Assembly: GCA_043777755.1 (NCBI GenBank)
Contig: JAYWHK010000258.1
Location: 1-7,389 of the forward strand
DNA length: 7,389 nucleotides
Direction of reading: 5' to 3'
Source: CANHEE01 sp043777755
GTDB taxonomy: Bacteria; Bacteroidota; Bacteroidia; Chitinophagales; Saprospiraceae
In this document: positions 1-6,071 of the stretch, one piece after another
How the letters are laid out: every line of letters begins with the position of its first letter
How positions within the stretch are numbered: position 1 is the first letter of the stretch
Notes under the pieces: generated by a model
What the model saw: only the letters and a program-made list of their open reading frames with translations
What the model was told of the DNA's origin: nothing
Database searches by the model: none
Position numbers and translations under genes: made by a program

Positions 1-118
1 CATATTTTTTCAAAACAATAATTTTGAGGAAAAAGTTTCATTTTAGACTGCAAGATAGTATTTTTCTTAATTTTAAAAGAACCAAAATTATTTTTTCTAT
101 AAAAAAAACGATTTGAGG

Positions 119-173
119 TAAGTATTTGAGTCGTAAGTAAATTAAGTCGCAAGCCTGTAAGTTATTGGTTATC
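119..173. repeat. Weak degenerate tandem repeat (TAAGT...AGTCG units)
   Basis: Three imperfect units begin at 119, 134 and 158, each opening with TAAGT. The first two share TAAGTA and AGTCGYAAG and are about 15-24 bases apart. The repeat lies just downstream of the pdxH stop codon. I see no GC-rich hairpin with a U-tract for pdxH in 1-187; the rest of that stretch is A/T runs. The repeat could be chance in AT-rich DNA. Confidence 0.3.
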
Positions 174-187
174 AATACGTTACAATC

Positions 188-826
188 TTATGGAGCTAAT
201 CGCTCCATGCTCCACTCGTTTTCTATTTTTTGATAACGGATTCTATCGTGCAATCGACTACTTCTGCCTTGCCAAAATTCTATAGCAAACGGCAAAACCC
301 TATAACCGCCCCAATGTGGTGGTTTAGGCAAAATATTTTCGTTTTCATATTTTTTTTCTAAATCCAATTGATTGGTTTCCAGTATGTTACGACCTTGAAT
401 AACATTGCTTTGTGGCGAAGCCCAAGCACCGATTTGACTTCCTTTCGGACGACTTTGAAAATATTTTTCAGCTTCTTCTTCGCTGACTTTTTCGACAATG
501 CCTTGGATTCTAACTTGTCTTTCCAGCTCTAACCAATTGAAAACCAACGCAATGTGTGGATTTTCATCTAATTCCTTGCCCTTGGCACTTTCAAAATTGG
601 TATAAAAAACAAAACCTTTGTCGTCTAATGCTTTGAGTAGTACGACACGGGCATTTGGTATGCCATCTTTGACGGTAGCGATAACCATAGCGTTGGGTTC
701 TCTCAGCTCAGAGGCTAAGGCTTCATCAAACCATGTTTGGAATTGGCGCAATGGATTTTTATCAACATCTTGAAAATCAAGAGATTGTAATTTGTAATCA
801 AGGCGTAAATCTGCTATTTTTGACAC
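188..826 (-). CDS. pdxH: Pyridoxamine/pyridoxine 5'-phosphate oxidase
   Basis: This cytoplasmic FMN-dependent enzyme oxidises pyridoxamine 5'-phosphate or pyridoxine 5'-phosphate to pyridoxal 5'-phosphate with O2, the last step of vitamin B6 synthesis and salvage. The 212-residue product is close to the usual length (E. coli about 218) and collinear with the family. FMN-site blocks are RVVLLK (60-65), FYTNFESAKGKEL (74-86) and ERQVRIQG (102-109). SRPKGSQIGAWAS (125-137), EFWQGRSSRLHDR (183-195) and the C-terminal RLAP are family signatures. R8, Y11, R191 and H193 match the substrate-binding residues known from E. coli (Arg14, Tyr17, Arg197, His199). The start is GTG (826-824): no ATG lies upstream in frame, and the next Met (residue 47) would remove R8 and Y11. 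It is separated from the large gene behind it by a terminator, so it is probably expressed alone. No clear TAnnTTTG promoter was found upstream. Confidence 0.97.
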   Translation of the reverse strand: MSKIADLRLDYKLQSLDFQDVDKNPLRQFQTWFDEALASELREPNAMVIATVKDGIPNARVVLLKALDDKGFVFYTNFESAKGKELDENPHIALVFNWLELERQVRIQGIVEKVSEEEAEKYFQSRPKGSQIGAWASPQSNVIQGRNILETNQLDLEKKYENENILPKPPHWGGYRVLPFAIEFWQGRSSRLHDRIRYQKIENEWSMERLAP

Positions 827-1083
827 TTTTAAAAGATTAAATTTAGAGAAAATTGGATGTGATTTTTATATTTTTTATAAACGAAAAAAACGGCTTATAG
901 TTCTTGTATAGGGCTACTTTTAAAATTTCTTAGTGTACAGAAATTCGTGCTACCGATGAAGCTACCTGTGTTTCATAATTTTGCACGCAGATTTACACAG
1001 ATGATGCTCCGCATCACTCACGGATTTTCGCTGATTTCATAGGGAAATAAAACTATTTACTTGGTTTGATTTGAACCAAAAAT
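827..1083. other. Spacer upstream of pdxH
   Basis: No convincing ORF occurs on either strand. The segment must hold the pdxH promoter, but no good TAnnTTTG match reads toward pdxH. It contains a 7-bp AT-rich inverted repeat, AATTTCT (924-930) with AGAAATT (939-945), then a degenerate GATTT-type repeat with an inserted hairpin (986-1037), then a stem-loop next to the terminator (1053-1085). Confidence 0.6.
986..1037. repeat. Degenerate CGCAGATTT-type repeat with embedded hairpin
   Basis: The left half reads CGCAGATTTACACAGAT (986-1002) and the right half CACGGATTTTCGCTGATTT (1019-1037). These are variants of one roughly 9-10-base unit (YRCNGATTT). Between them is the hairpin TGATGC-TCC-GCATCA (1002-1016), a perfect 6-bp stem. 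From memory, similar repeats are scattered between genes in many bacterial genomes, so a dispersed non-coding repeat is likely. No coding function is apparent. Confidence 0.5.
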
Positions 1084-1085
1084 AG
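1053..1085. other. Stem-loop abutting the terminator
   Basis: CTATTT (1053-1058) and TTGGTT (1061-1066) pair with AACCAA (1074-1079) and AAATAG (1080-1085). This gives 12 base pairs with a 2-base bulge and a 7-base loop. It shares two bases (1084-1085) with the neighbouring terminator stem. On the minus strand it contains that terminator's U-tract, so it could form a second barrier or protect the transcript end. Confidence 0.45.
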
Positions 1086-1115
1086 TCGCTACCTCTTGCT
1101 CGAGAGGTAGCGACT
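1078..1115 (-). terminator. Rho-independent terminator of the large T9SS-protein gene
   Basis: AGTCGCTACCTCT (1084-1096) is perfectly complementary to AGAGGTAGCGACT (1103-1115), giving a 13-bp GC-containing stem with a 6-base loop. On the minus strand the stem is followed by TATTTTT (1084-1078), a proper U-tract. On the plus strand only TTTGTG follows, so the minus direction is favoured. It lies about 270 bp past the stop of the 1384-5208 gene and isolates pdxH from it. Confidence 0.8.
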
Positions 1116-1211
1116 TTGTGTGTAGTTGTGTGTAGTTGGATAAAGGATTGTCGCTATAATGAAGCGATAATCTTTGTAGTTGTGTAAGGAGGCGTTGTTC
1201 AACGGCTCTGG

Positions 1212-1253
1212 AAAAGTCAAAACATTAAAGTCAAAATTTAAAGTGTAAAAATC
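1212..1253 (+). repeat. AT-rich AAAGTCAAAAT repeat, copy 1
   Basis: Aligned without gaps, this 42-base copy matches 5312-5353 at 35 positions in the same orientation. The shared core is AAAAGTCAAAA followed by AAATTTAAA and TGTAAAA. A third, inverted copy is at 1351-1380. The copies therefore bracket the large gene on both sides. Low complexity lowers the weight of the match. Confidence 0.45.
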
Positions 1254-1350
1254 AACTGCTTTGCTTTCCTTAGTTTGGGTTGTTTTAAAAGTAAATGTTA
1301 TTGTGGTATCGTTTAAAATCGTAGGTACTTTGTAGCACACTTTGGGATTT

Positions 1351-1380
1351 TTAATTTGACCTTTTACATTTTGACTTTCA
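1351..1380 (-). repeat. AT-rich AAAGTCAAAAT repeat, inverted copy
   Basis: Read on the minus strand this gives GAAAGTCAAAATGTAAAAG followed by GTCAAATTAAAA, closely matching the unit at 1212-1253 in the opposite orientation. Together they form an imperfect inverted repeat around roughly 100 bases. It ends four bases from the stop codon of the large gene. Confidence 0.4.
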
Positions 1381-1383
1381 AAA

Positions 1384-4300
1384 TTACTCTACGATAATCA
1401 TCTTCTTCGTAGCTGTTTGAGTAGCTGTTTGAAGTTGATAGTAGAAAATTCCTGCTGCGGAATTGCTTAATTCGTTCTTATTCATGCTCAATGTGTGATA
1501 GCCTTTGCTATACTCATTCTTCCATTGGCGGACGATGCGTCCGTTCACATCCATTACCGTAAGGATAGCGTTGCTATTGTCAGGTAAAAAGAAGCGAATT
1601 TCTGTCGTTTCGCTGAATGGGTTGGGTTGATTTTGGAACAAAGTCATTGACTGCTCAATCGTTGAATTGTTCGTTTTATTTTGCTTAAATTGTAAATCCA
1701 CTTTTAGGTCTTCTTCTGCCGTAGTGTAGGCTTCGGCAGAAGTTACCGCTGAGTTGAGTGTTATCATATCGCTCAATTTGCCATTGCTTTTTGCCTTAAA
1801 TTCAAGGGTAAAAAACTCAGCCAATCGTGCATCGTTGCGTGTAGAGTTCCAGCTTGTAGTGATAACACCGCTTTGAACTACTGCAAAGTTGCTTTCGTTC
1901 ATGTCTGTTAAGTTACCCGCTTGGATGTCGGTCAATTCTAATGTGTTTTCGTCGTATAGCATTGTGAACTGCGCACCAGCCAATTTGTAAGCGTCAAGTG
2001 TCACAGGTATTCTGTATGTTTGTCCTGAAATTACATCTAAGTCATTGATTTTCAATATCAAAACACCTACTTCGTTACGACCAGAAGCATTGCCGTTTGC
2101 GCTGCTTGTTACTGCCGAACCATTGATGTCACCGATTTTGATAGCGGTAAAATCAGATGTTGCATTTGCTGTCAAATCAATATTTGCCATTTCTGGAAAA
2201 GGTGTCGTAAATGGATCTTTCGGGTCAATGAATGTAAAATCGTTTTTCACGAATCTCCATGATTGTTGTCCGTTAGGGAATTTTGAATCAACACCCAAAA
2301 TCACTTTTCTCAATGCAATTACATCAGCAGTACTTACTTTTCCACTGTTGTTCACATCGGCAGCAATGATGCCGTAAGGTGTTGATATTGGGTCGTTTCC
2401 AAGAATGTGTTTGGTGATTTTTACAATATCCAAAGTAGAAACACCGTTCATCCAATCGCCCGTTTTTTCAGGAGCAACATCGTATTTTTTACCAATTAAT
2501 TTATACAATAAAAAATCACCCGTTTTAGAAGACATAATTGGCGACATTGTGCCATCAACTTTCATTCCTACGTTTTCAACGCCACTTCCAGTAGAAGTTT
2601 TGATAGCACCAGCGATGCTTGCTTTGTTTCCAACGCTATCAGGACACATATTCATATTGTCTTGAATATCAACATAAGTGGTACAAAAATCGCTATTTCC
2701 AGCTTTGTCTGTTACGGTAAATGTTACCAAATTCGGCCCTAAATCTTTACAAGTAAATGTGTTAGGAGCTAAACTCAAAACCAAATCAGGTGAAGCGGTA
2801 CAGTTGTCAAAAGAACCTCCGTCGAACATTTTTGGAGTAACTGTTACCATTCCTGTTGCCATTAAAGTAGTCGAAAGACCGTGATGACAAACTGGTGTTG
2901 GCTTTTTAGCATCTCTAATGGTTATTTTGTAGTTACAAGTGCGAAGATTTCCGCAACCGTCTTCTACTGACAAATAAACACAGTGCGTTCCTACGGGATA
3001 TGTTCCGCTTAAATCGCCAGTGATGCCAATTCTATCATAATTTCCATTGCAACCCAAGTCAATTTTTGTTGTCCATTTCAATTTATTTACTGGCGTACAA
3101 TCGTCGCTTGCCGAAATCAAATAATCAATTTTTGCAGTGGCGCAATTGGCATCATCAGAATTAAACGTAACGTCTTGACAAGTAATGTTTAACTTTGGCG
3201 GCTCACTATTCATCACCGTAATGGTTTGTGTATATTCCCAATAACCAACTTTTGGTATTGTATTGGCTTTGTATTGACACCAATCTACGACCAACCATTT
3301 GCGCAACACTTTCAAACAACCGCCGCCATTTGTAGGCAATTCGGTGTCTTCATACGTTACAGCGATAAGGTCGCAATCGTCTGTTTTTAAGATAGGCGCA
3401 CCAGCAATTGCAGGCAAAAGACTTGGGCCACAACCAGAAGCTAAATAATCAGCAGGCCATGTTATATCGTCGTTAGGGTCATTGCTATTTGATGCGTTAA
3501 TATAAAAAGGAGTATTGTTCACTAAGGTAATGTATTGAATACAAGCTGCGGTACGTCCGCCAGCATCTGTTGCAATCCAAGTACGTTTTACCGTTCCTGT
3601 TCCGCAATTGGTCACTTGTGCCAAATCAACATTCGTTACTGTTACATTACAATTATCTGTTGCAACCGCTTTTCCTGTTATGCTAAAATCCTTGTAATCA
3701 GCACGGCAGTTCAATGTTAAATCTGGTGCGCAAGTTATTTTAGGACTTAATTTGTCTTCGATTTTTACTTCAACTGTACAGTCGTTGTAATTTCCTGATT
3801 TGTCCCAAACTCTCAATACGACGTTGATTGTTTTGTTAATATCGTTACAATCGAATTTTATTTTTGGGCCAAAAGAAACAGAAGTTGTCAAACGAGAAAC
3901 TTCATAACGGTCTAATTCACAATTGTCCAAAGAACCATCATCGAAGGTAATCGCATTGACTTCTGCTGTACCGTCCAAACCAAGTGAGATTTTTGTGAAC
4001 TCGTCACAAACGGCTACTGGCGGAACGTTATCTACAACTGTTACGGTATAAGTACAAGTCGCTGAATTGTTGGCATCATCAACTGCTTTTACAACAATTG
4101 TATGTGTACCAACTGCCAAACCTGTTGCAGAAAGTGCATTTACTTGGTCACCATTTACGGTTACAAATTTTATAATTTTATTTGCAGGAGAACAATTGTC
4201 TGTTACATTATAGTTTGGAAAAGTATAATCAGCATTGCAAGTCGTTGATTTTGTGCCGATTGTGATATTTTGAGGACAAGTAATGGTTGGTGCAACTTTA

Positions 4301-5208
4301 TCTAAAATACGGATATTTTGAATAAAAGAAGTTGCAACACCTGTACACCAATCAATCACAACCCAAGTACGAATCACGATTTTGTCAGAAGCGTTCAAGT
4401 CTTTTACTTGGTCAGAATAAGATGCCATCAAATCACAAAGCATCACCAAAGGAAAACCGCCAATGCTTGGTTCGCCAGTATTAGAAGGATTTGTATTTGG
4501 TGCAACGCAACTTAATGCTGGTGCTTGAATATCGTCACGGTGCTTAGGCCAAACGATGTTTGCCATGTTGCCACGTTTCAAATAAATTTCTTTTGTACAA
4601 GTAGATTTGTTGCCGCTTGCATCTTTAATCGTATAAAAACGAGTAATGACAGCGGTGAAATCACCTGCACCACAAGCGATGTCACTGATGGTTTCGGTGA
4701 AAGTAACTGTTGCCGTAGAACAATTCTCTGTATAAACAGGATTCGGAACTACACCAGCTGCTTTCCAGTCGGTTGTACAAGGAAAAGTGTCGTTTTTACA
4801 AGAAGTAATAATAGGTGGAAGTTTGTCTTCGACTAAGATTGAACCCCAACAGCTTTGACCAGAAACTTGGTCTAAAACCTTGACAACCAATTTTTTACCG
4901 ATTTCGTTGATGCCAACAAATGGACTTCCTGCAAGAGGAGAACCGTTTTGCGCCATAACGATTACTTTGAAATTGCCACCAACACAAGCCGAAGCTGCCG
5001 AAGGAGAAATCATTCCGACTGTTACTTCTGCTTTACAGTTGTTGTCGAGTGAAACTTGAACGTTGTCGTTGCAACCAAGCGTACATTGCGCTTGTAGGGA
5101 GTTGATGTTCAAAATACTTGCTAAAAATAACAAGCTAAACATGATTACTTTCGAGGAAGGCAATGCTGCGCCCCAGAAAGTACTTTGAAAGGTAACTTTC
5201 GTGTTCAT
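1384..5208 (-). CDS. T9SS-exported multidomain surface protein: HYR-like modules, dockerin, cohesin-like domain, sorting tail
   Basis: This 1274-residue protein has a Sec signal peptide (K20, hydrophobic core 21-33, likely cleavage after LQA40). Residues 41-850 form a Cys-rich array with about 42 cysteines. HYR/Ig-like modules are marked by linkers such as EDKLPP, LDKVAPTITCP, VDNVPPVAVC and EDKLSPKITC at about 127, 302, 392, 484, 563, 666 and 765, with recurrent D-N/D-C motifs. Residues 918-972 form a dockerin type I-like pair, NGVSTLDIVKITKHILG and DVNNSGKVSTADVIALRKVILG, with Ca-loop Asp/Asn residues. About 1047-1175 resembles a cohesin or Ig fold. Residues 1190-1274 are a T9SS type A sorting tail starting LFQNQPNPF. 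No Cys follows residue 856. The inferred role is an adhesive or structural protein exported and anchored by the type IX system; no catalytic domain is visible. The start at M1 is preferred over M23, which would leave a signal peptide without a basic n-region. It is monocistronic, with a terminator at 1078-1115. Confidence 0.9.
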   Translation of the reverse strand: MNTKVTFQSTFWGAALPSSKVIMFSLLFLASILNINSLQAQCTLGCNDNVQVSLDNNCKAEVTVGMISPSAASACVGGNFKVIVMAQNGSPLAGSPFVGINEIGKKLVVKVLDQVSGQSCWGSILVEDKLPPIITSCKNDTFPCTTDWKAAGVVPNPVYTENCSTATVTFTETISDIACGAGDFTAVITRFYTIKDASGNKSTCTKEIYLKRGNMANIVWPKHRDDIQAPALSCVAPNTNPSNTGEPSIGGFPLVMLCDLMASYSDQVKDLNASDKIVIRTWVVIDWCTGVATSFIQNIRILDKVAPTITCPQNITIGTKSTTCNADYTFPNYNVTDNCSPANKIIKFVTVNGDQVNALSATGLAVGTHTIVVKAVDDANNSATCTYTVTVVDNVPPVAVCDEFTKISLGLDGTAEVNAITFDDGSLDNCELDRYEVSRLTTSVSFGPKIKFDCNDINKTINVVLRVWDKSGNYNDCTVEVKIEDKLSPKITCAPDLTLNCRADYKDFSITGKAVATDNCNVTVTNVDLAQVTNCGTGTVKRTWIATDAGGRTAACIQYITLVNNTPFYINASNSNDPNDDITWPADYLASGCGPSLLPAIAGAPILKTDDCDLIAVTYEDTELPTNGGGCLKVLRKWLVVDWCQYKANTIPKVGYWEYTQTITVMNSEPPKLNITCQDVTFNSDDANCATAKIDYLISASDDCTPVNKLKWTTKIDLGCNGNYDRIGITGDLSGTYPVGTHCVYLSVEDGCGNLRTCNYKITIRDAKKPTPVCHHGLSTTLMATGMVTVTPKMFDGGSFDNCTASPDLVLSLAPNTFTCKDLGPNLVTFTVTDKAGNSDFCTTYVDIQDNMNMCPDSVGNKASIAGAIKTSTGSGVENVGMKVDGTMSPIMSSKTGDFLLYKLIGKKYDVAPEKTGDWMNGVSTLDIVKITKHILGNDPISTPYGIIAADVNNSGKVSTADVIALRKVILGVDSKFPNGQQSWRFVKNDFTFIDPKDPFTTPFPEMANIDLTANATSDFTAIKIGDINGSAVTSSANGNASGRNEVGVLILKINDLDVISGQTYRIPVTLDAYKLAGAQFTMLYDENTLELTDIQAGNLTDMNESNFAVVQSGVITTSWNSTRNDARLAEFFTLEFKAKSNGKLSDMITLNSAVTSAEAYTTAEEDLKVDLQFKQNKTNNSTIEQSMTLFQNQPNPFSETTEIRFFLPDNSNAILTVMDVNGRIVRQWKNEYSKGYHTLSMNKNELSNSAAGIFYYQLQTATQTATKKMIIVE

Positions 5209-5311
5209 GGATAAAATGTGTTGGATTTTGATTTTTTCGACTTTTGTAAAGCAATTGACTGTAATAGTGATGAACTTTGTTTCCTACCGCGAACCTCATC
5301 TTTACTTTCGT

Positions 5312-5353
5312 AAAAGTCAAAATCTAAAAATCTAAATTTAAAATGTAAAAGTC
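5312..5353 (+). repeat. AT-rich AAAGTCAAAAT repeat, copy upstream of the large gene
   Basis: This is the same unit and orientation as 1212-1253 (35 of 42 positions identical). It lies about 100 bases upstream of the large gene's start codon, so it would fall within that gene's leader or promoter region. No function can be read from the sequence. Confidence 0.45.
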
Positions 5354-5535
5354 CTGTGAATCAGCAATTTACAAAATAAAACTATAGCTTTTTGTTTTTA
5401 CTTTACCTTCGTAATTATTACGACCTCAATTTTGCTAAACAAATGTCTAAAAATCAGTGACTAATGAAATAAAAATTTTGTGTAAGTTTTATAAGTCATT
5501 AGATTGTCACTGAATGGGAGTGTAGCATTTCCCAG

Positions 5536-5543
5536 TATGTTTG
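5536..5543 (+). promoter_or_regulatory. Candidate -7 box (TATGTTTG) ahead of the hairpin cluster
   Basis: TATGTTTG fits the Bacteroidota -7 consensus TAnnTTTG exactly, and transcription would begin at about 5547-5550. No TTG lies 17-23 bases upstream (the nearest is 5504-5506, 29 bases away), so the match is only suggestive. Such a short AT-rich motif is expected by chance at a low rate. Confidence 0.25.
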
Positions 5544-5556
5544 AATAAACCCAAAA

Positions 5557-5591
5557 TAAATCCTCTCCTAAATCCTCTCCGAAGGAGAGGA
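5557..5591. repeat. Tandem TAAATCCTCTCC plus palindromic hairpin
   Basis: TAAATCCTCTCC occurs twice in perfect tandem (5557-5568 and 5569-5580). The second copy is followed by GAA and the complement GGAGAGGA (5584-5591), giving an 8-bp stem with a 3-base loop. From memory, short palindromes of the form CCTCTCC-GAA-GGAGAGG recur between genes in Bacteroidota genomes, so this may be a REP-like dispersed element. Confidence 0.55.
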
Positions 5592-5676
5592 CTTTCTGAG
5601 CATATTTTCACAAAAGTATTGTGGCTCTTATGAAAACATTTTCAGCACTTGCTATTTAACATAGCAAAGCCATGAC

Positions 5677-5704
5677 GTGAGTGAACAACTCACTTTCTTT
5701 TTTT
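5677..5704 (+). terminator. Terminator-like hairpin with U-tract (+ strand)
   Basis: GTGAGT (5677-5682) and ACTCAC (5688-5693) form a perfect 6-bp stem around a 5-base loop, followed directly by TTT-C-TTTTTTT. The minus strand has no U-tract. There is no + strand CDS upstream, so its target would be the candidate RNA at 5548-5705 or spurious transcription. Confidence 0.45.
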
Positions 5705-5870
5705 GTTTTAAAATTAAGTAAAAAGCATCAACACGACAAGTGAAAAAACACAAGTCTGTCGCTGAAATGCAACTTATTTTTAAAAAGCGTAATGTAAAAA
5801 ATTTAATAAAAAGGGAATGAAATAAAAGGAAGAAGTTTTCTCATAATCTACCTTGACATTCCTGTTGATT

Positions 5871-5906
5871 TGTCTTCGCTTATTTATTTTCTCGTTATCG
5901 AAGACA
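5871..5906. repeat. 8-bp inverted repeat (TGTCTTCG / CGAAGACA)
   Basis: TGTCTTCG (5871-5878) is perfectly complementary to CGAAGACA (5899-5906) across a 20-base T-rich loop. The arms are nearly three helical turns apart (28 bases start to start). It could be a regulator-binding pair or a long-loop hairpin; it has no U-tract and lies about 200 bases before the cytochrome gene. Confidence 0.35.
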
Positions 5907-6047
5907 TATTATGATTTTCAAAAATGTTGCCAACTTTTAATATGTTGTTAAAAAAAATGGCACAAGCAATAATATAATTTTAAATAAATATTTATAAATA
6001 ACTGATTATCAATTATTTAAATCAATAAAAATATATTAACATTTTTT

Positions 6048-6069
6048 CACAACTGTTCACACAATTGTT
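6048..6069. promoter_or_regulatory. Candidate operator: direct repeat CACAAYTGTT
   Basis: CACAACTGTT (6048-6057) and CACAATTGTT (6060-6069) differ at one base and are phased 12 bases apart, about one helical turn. The second includes the palindrome ACAATTGT. They lie immediately upstream of the -33 element of the cytochrome promoter, a usual place for an activator. The regulator is unknown. Confidence 0.35.
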
Positions 6070-6071
6070 TA

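Larger units (their letters stand above)
1116..1383. other. 3' untranslated spacer of the large gene
   Basis: I support no gene here. An 83-codon frame on the minus strand (1089-1340) runs into the terminator stem and has no recognisable features. The spacer holds a perfect 10-base tandem repeat TGTGTGTAGT (1117-1126 and 1127-1136), with GTAGTTGTGT recurring at 1176-1185. A hairpin pairs GATTGTCGCT (1146-1155) with AGCGATAATC (1163-1172) through one G-T pair. AAGTCAAAA-type repeats lie in opposite orientation at 1212-1253 and 1351-1380. Confidence 0.5.
5548..5705 (+). ncRNA. Candidate structured small RNA (five consecutive hairpins)
   Basis: Five hairpins follow one another. (1) TCCTCTCC 5573-5580 pairs with GGAGAGGA 5584-5591. 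(2) GAGC 5598-5601 plus CACAA 5609-5613 pair with TTGTG 5619-5623 plus GCTC 5624-5627, with a 7-base bulge. (3) TGAAA 5631-5635 pairs with TTTCA 5640-5644. (4) TTGCTAT 5649-5655 pairs with ATAGCAA 5661-5667. (5) GTGAGT 5677-5682 pairs with ACTCAC 5688-5693, followed by TTTCTTTTTTT. The U-tract exists only on the + strand, and no + strand gene lies upstream to need a terminator, which suggests an independent transcript. I recognise no known RNA family. It may instead be a cluster of mobile palindromic repeats. A nine-residue frame (MKTFSALAI, 5630-5659) lies inside and may be incidental. Confidence 0.3.

Noticed and set aside
11..26. CAAAA/TTTTG hairpin as a pdxH terminator
   Set aside because: A 5-bp AT-only stem about 160 bases past the stop codon is too weak to call.
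924..945. AATTTCT/AGAAATT inverted repeat as a terminator or operator
   Set aside because: It has an AT-rich 7-bp stem with no U-tract and no gene reading into it; chance is sufficient.
1089..1340. 83-codon minus-strand frame downstream of the large gene
   Set aside because: It ends inside the 13-bp terminator stem, includes hairpin and tandem-repeat DNA, and its product has no recognisable domain or ordinary composition.
2045..4836. Several plus-strand frames of 61-110 codons inside the large gene
   Set aside because: They are antisense shadows of a 1274-codon gene with recognisable domains throughout.
5135..5320. 61-codon minus-strand frame overlapping the start of the large gene
   Set aside because: It overlaps the well-supported signal-peptide coding region in another frame and shows no protein features.
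5404..5411. TACCTTCG as a + strand -7 box
   Set aside because: It has one mismatch to TAnnTTTG and no properly spaced TTG upstream.
5611..5618. Minus-strand TACTTTTG as the promoter of the large gene
   Set aside because: The -7 match is perfect, but there is no -33 TTG, it lies within a hairpin, and it implies a roughly 400-base leader. It is left as a possibility only.
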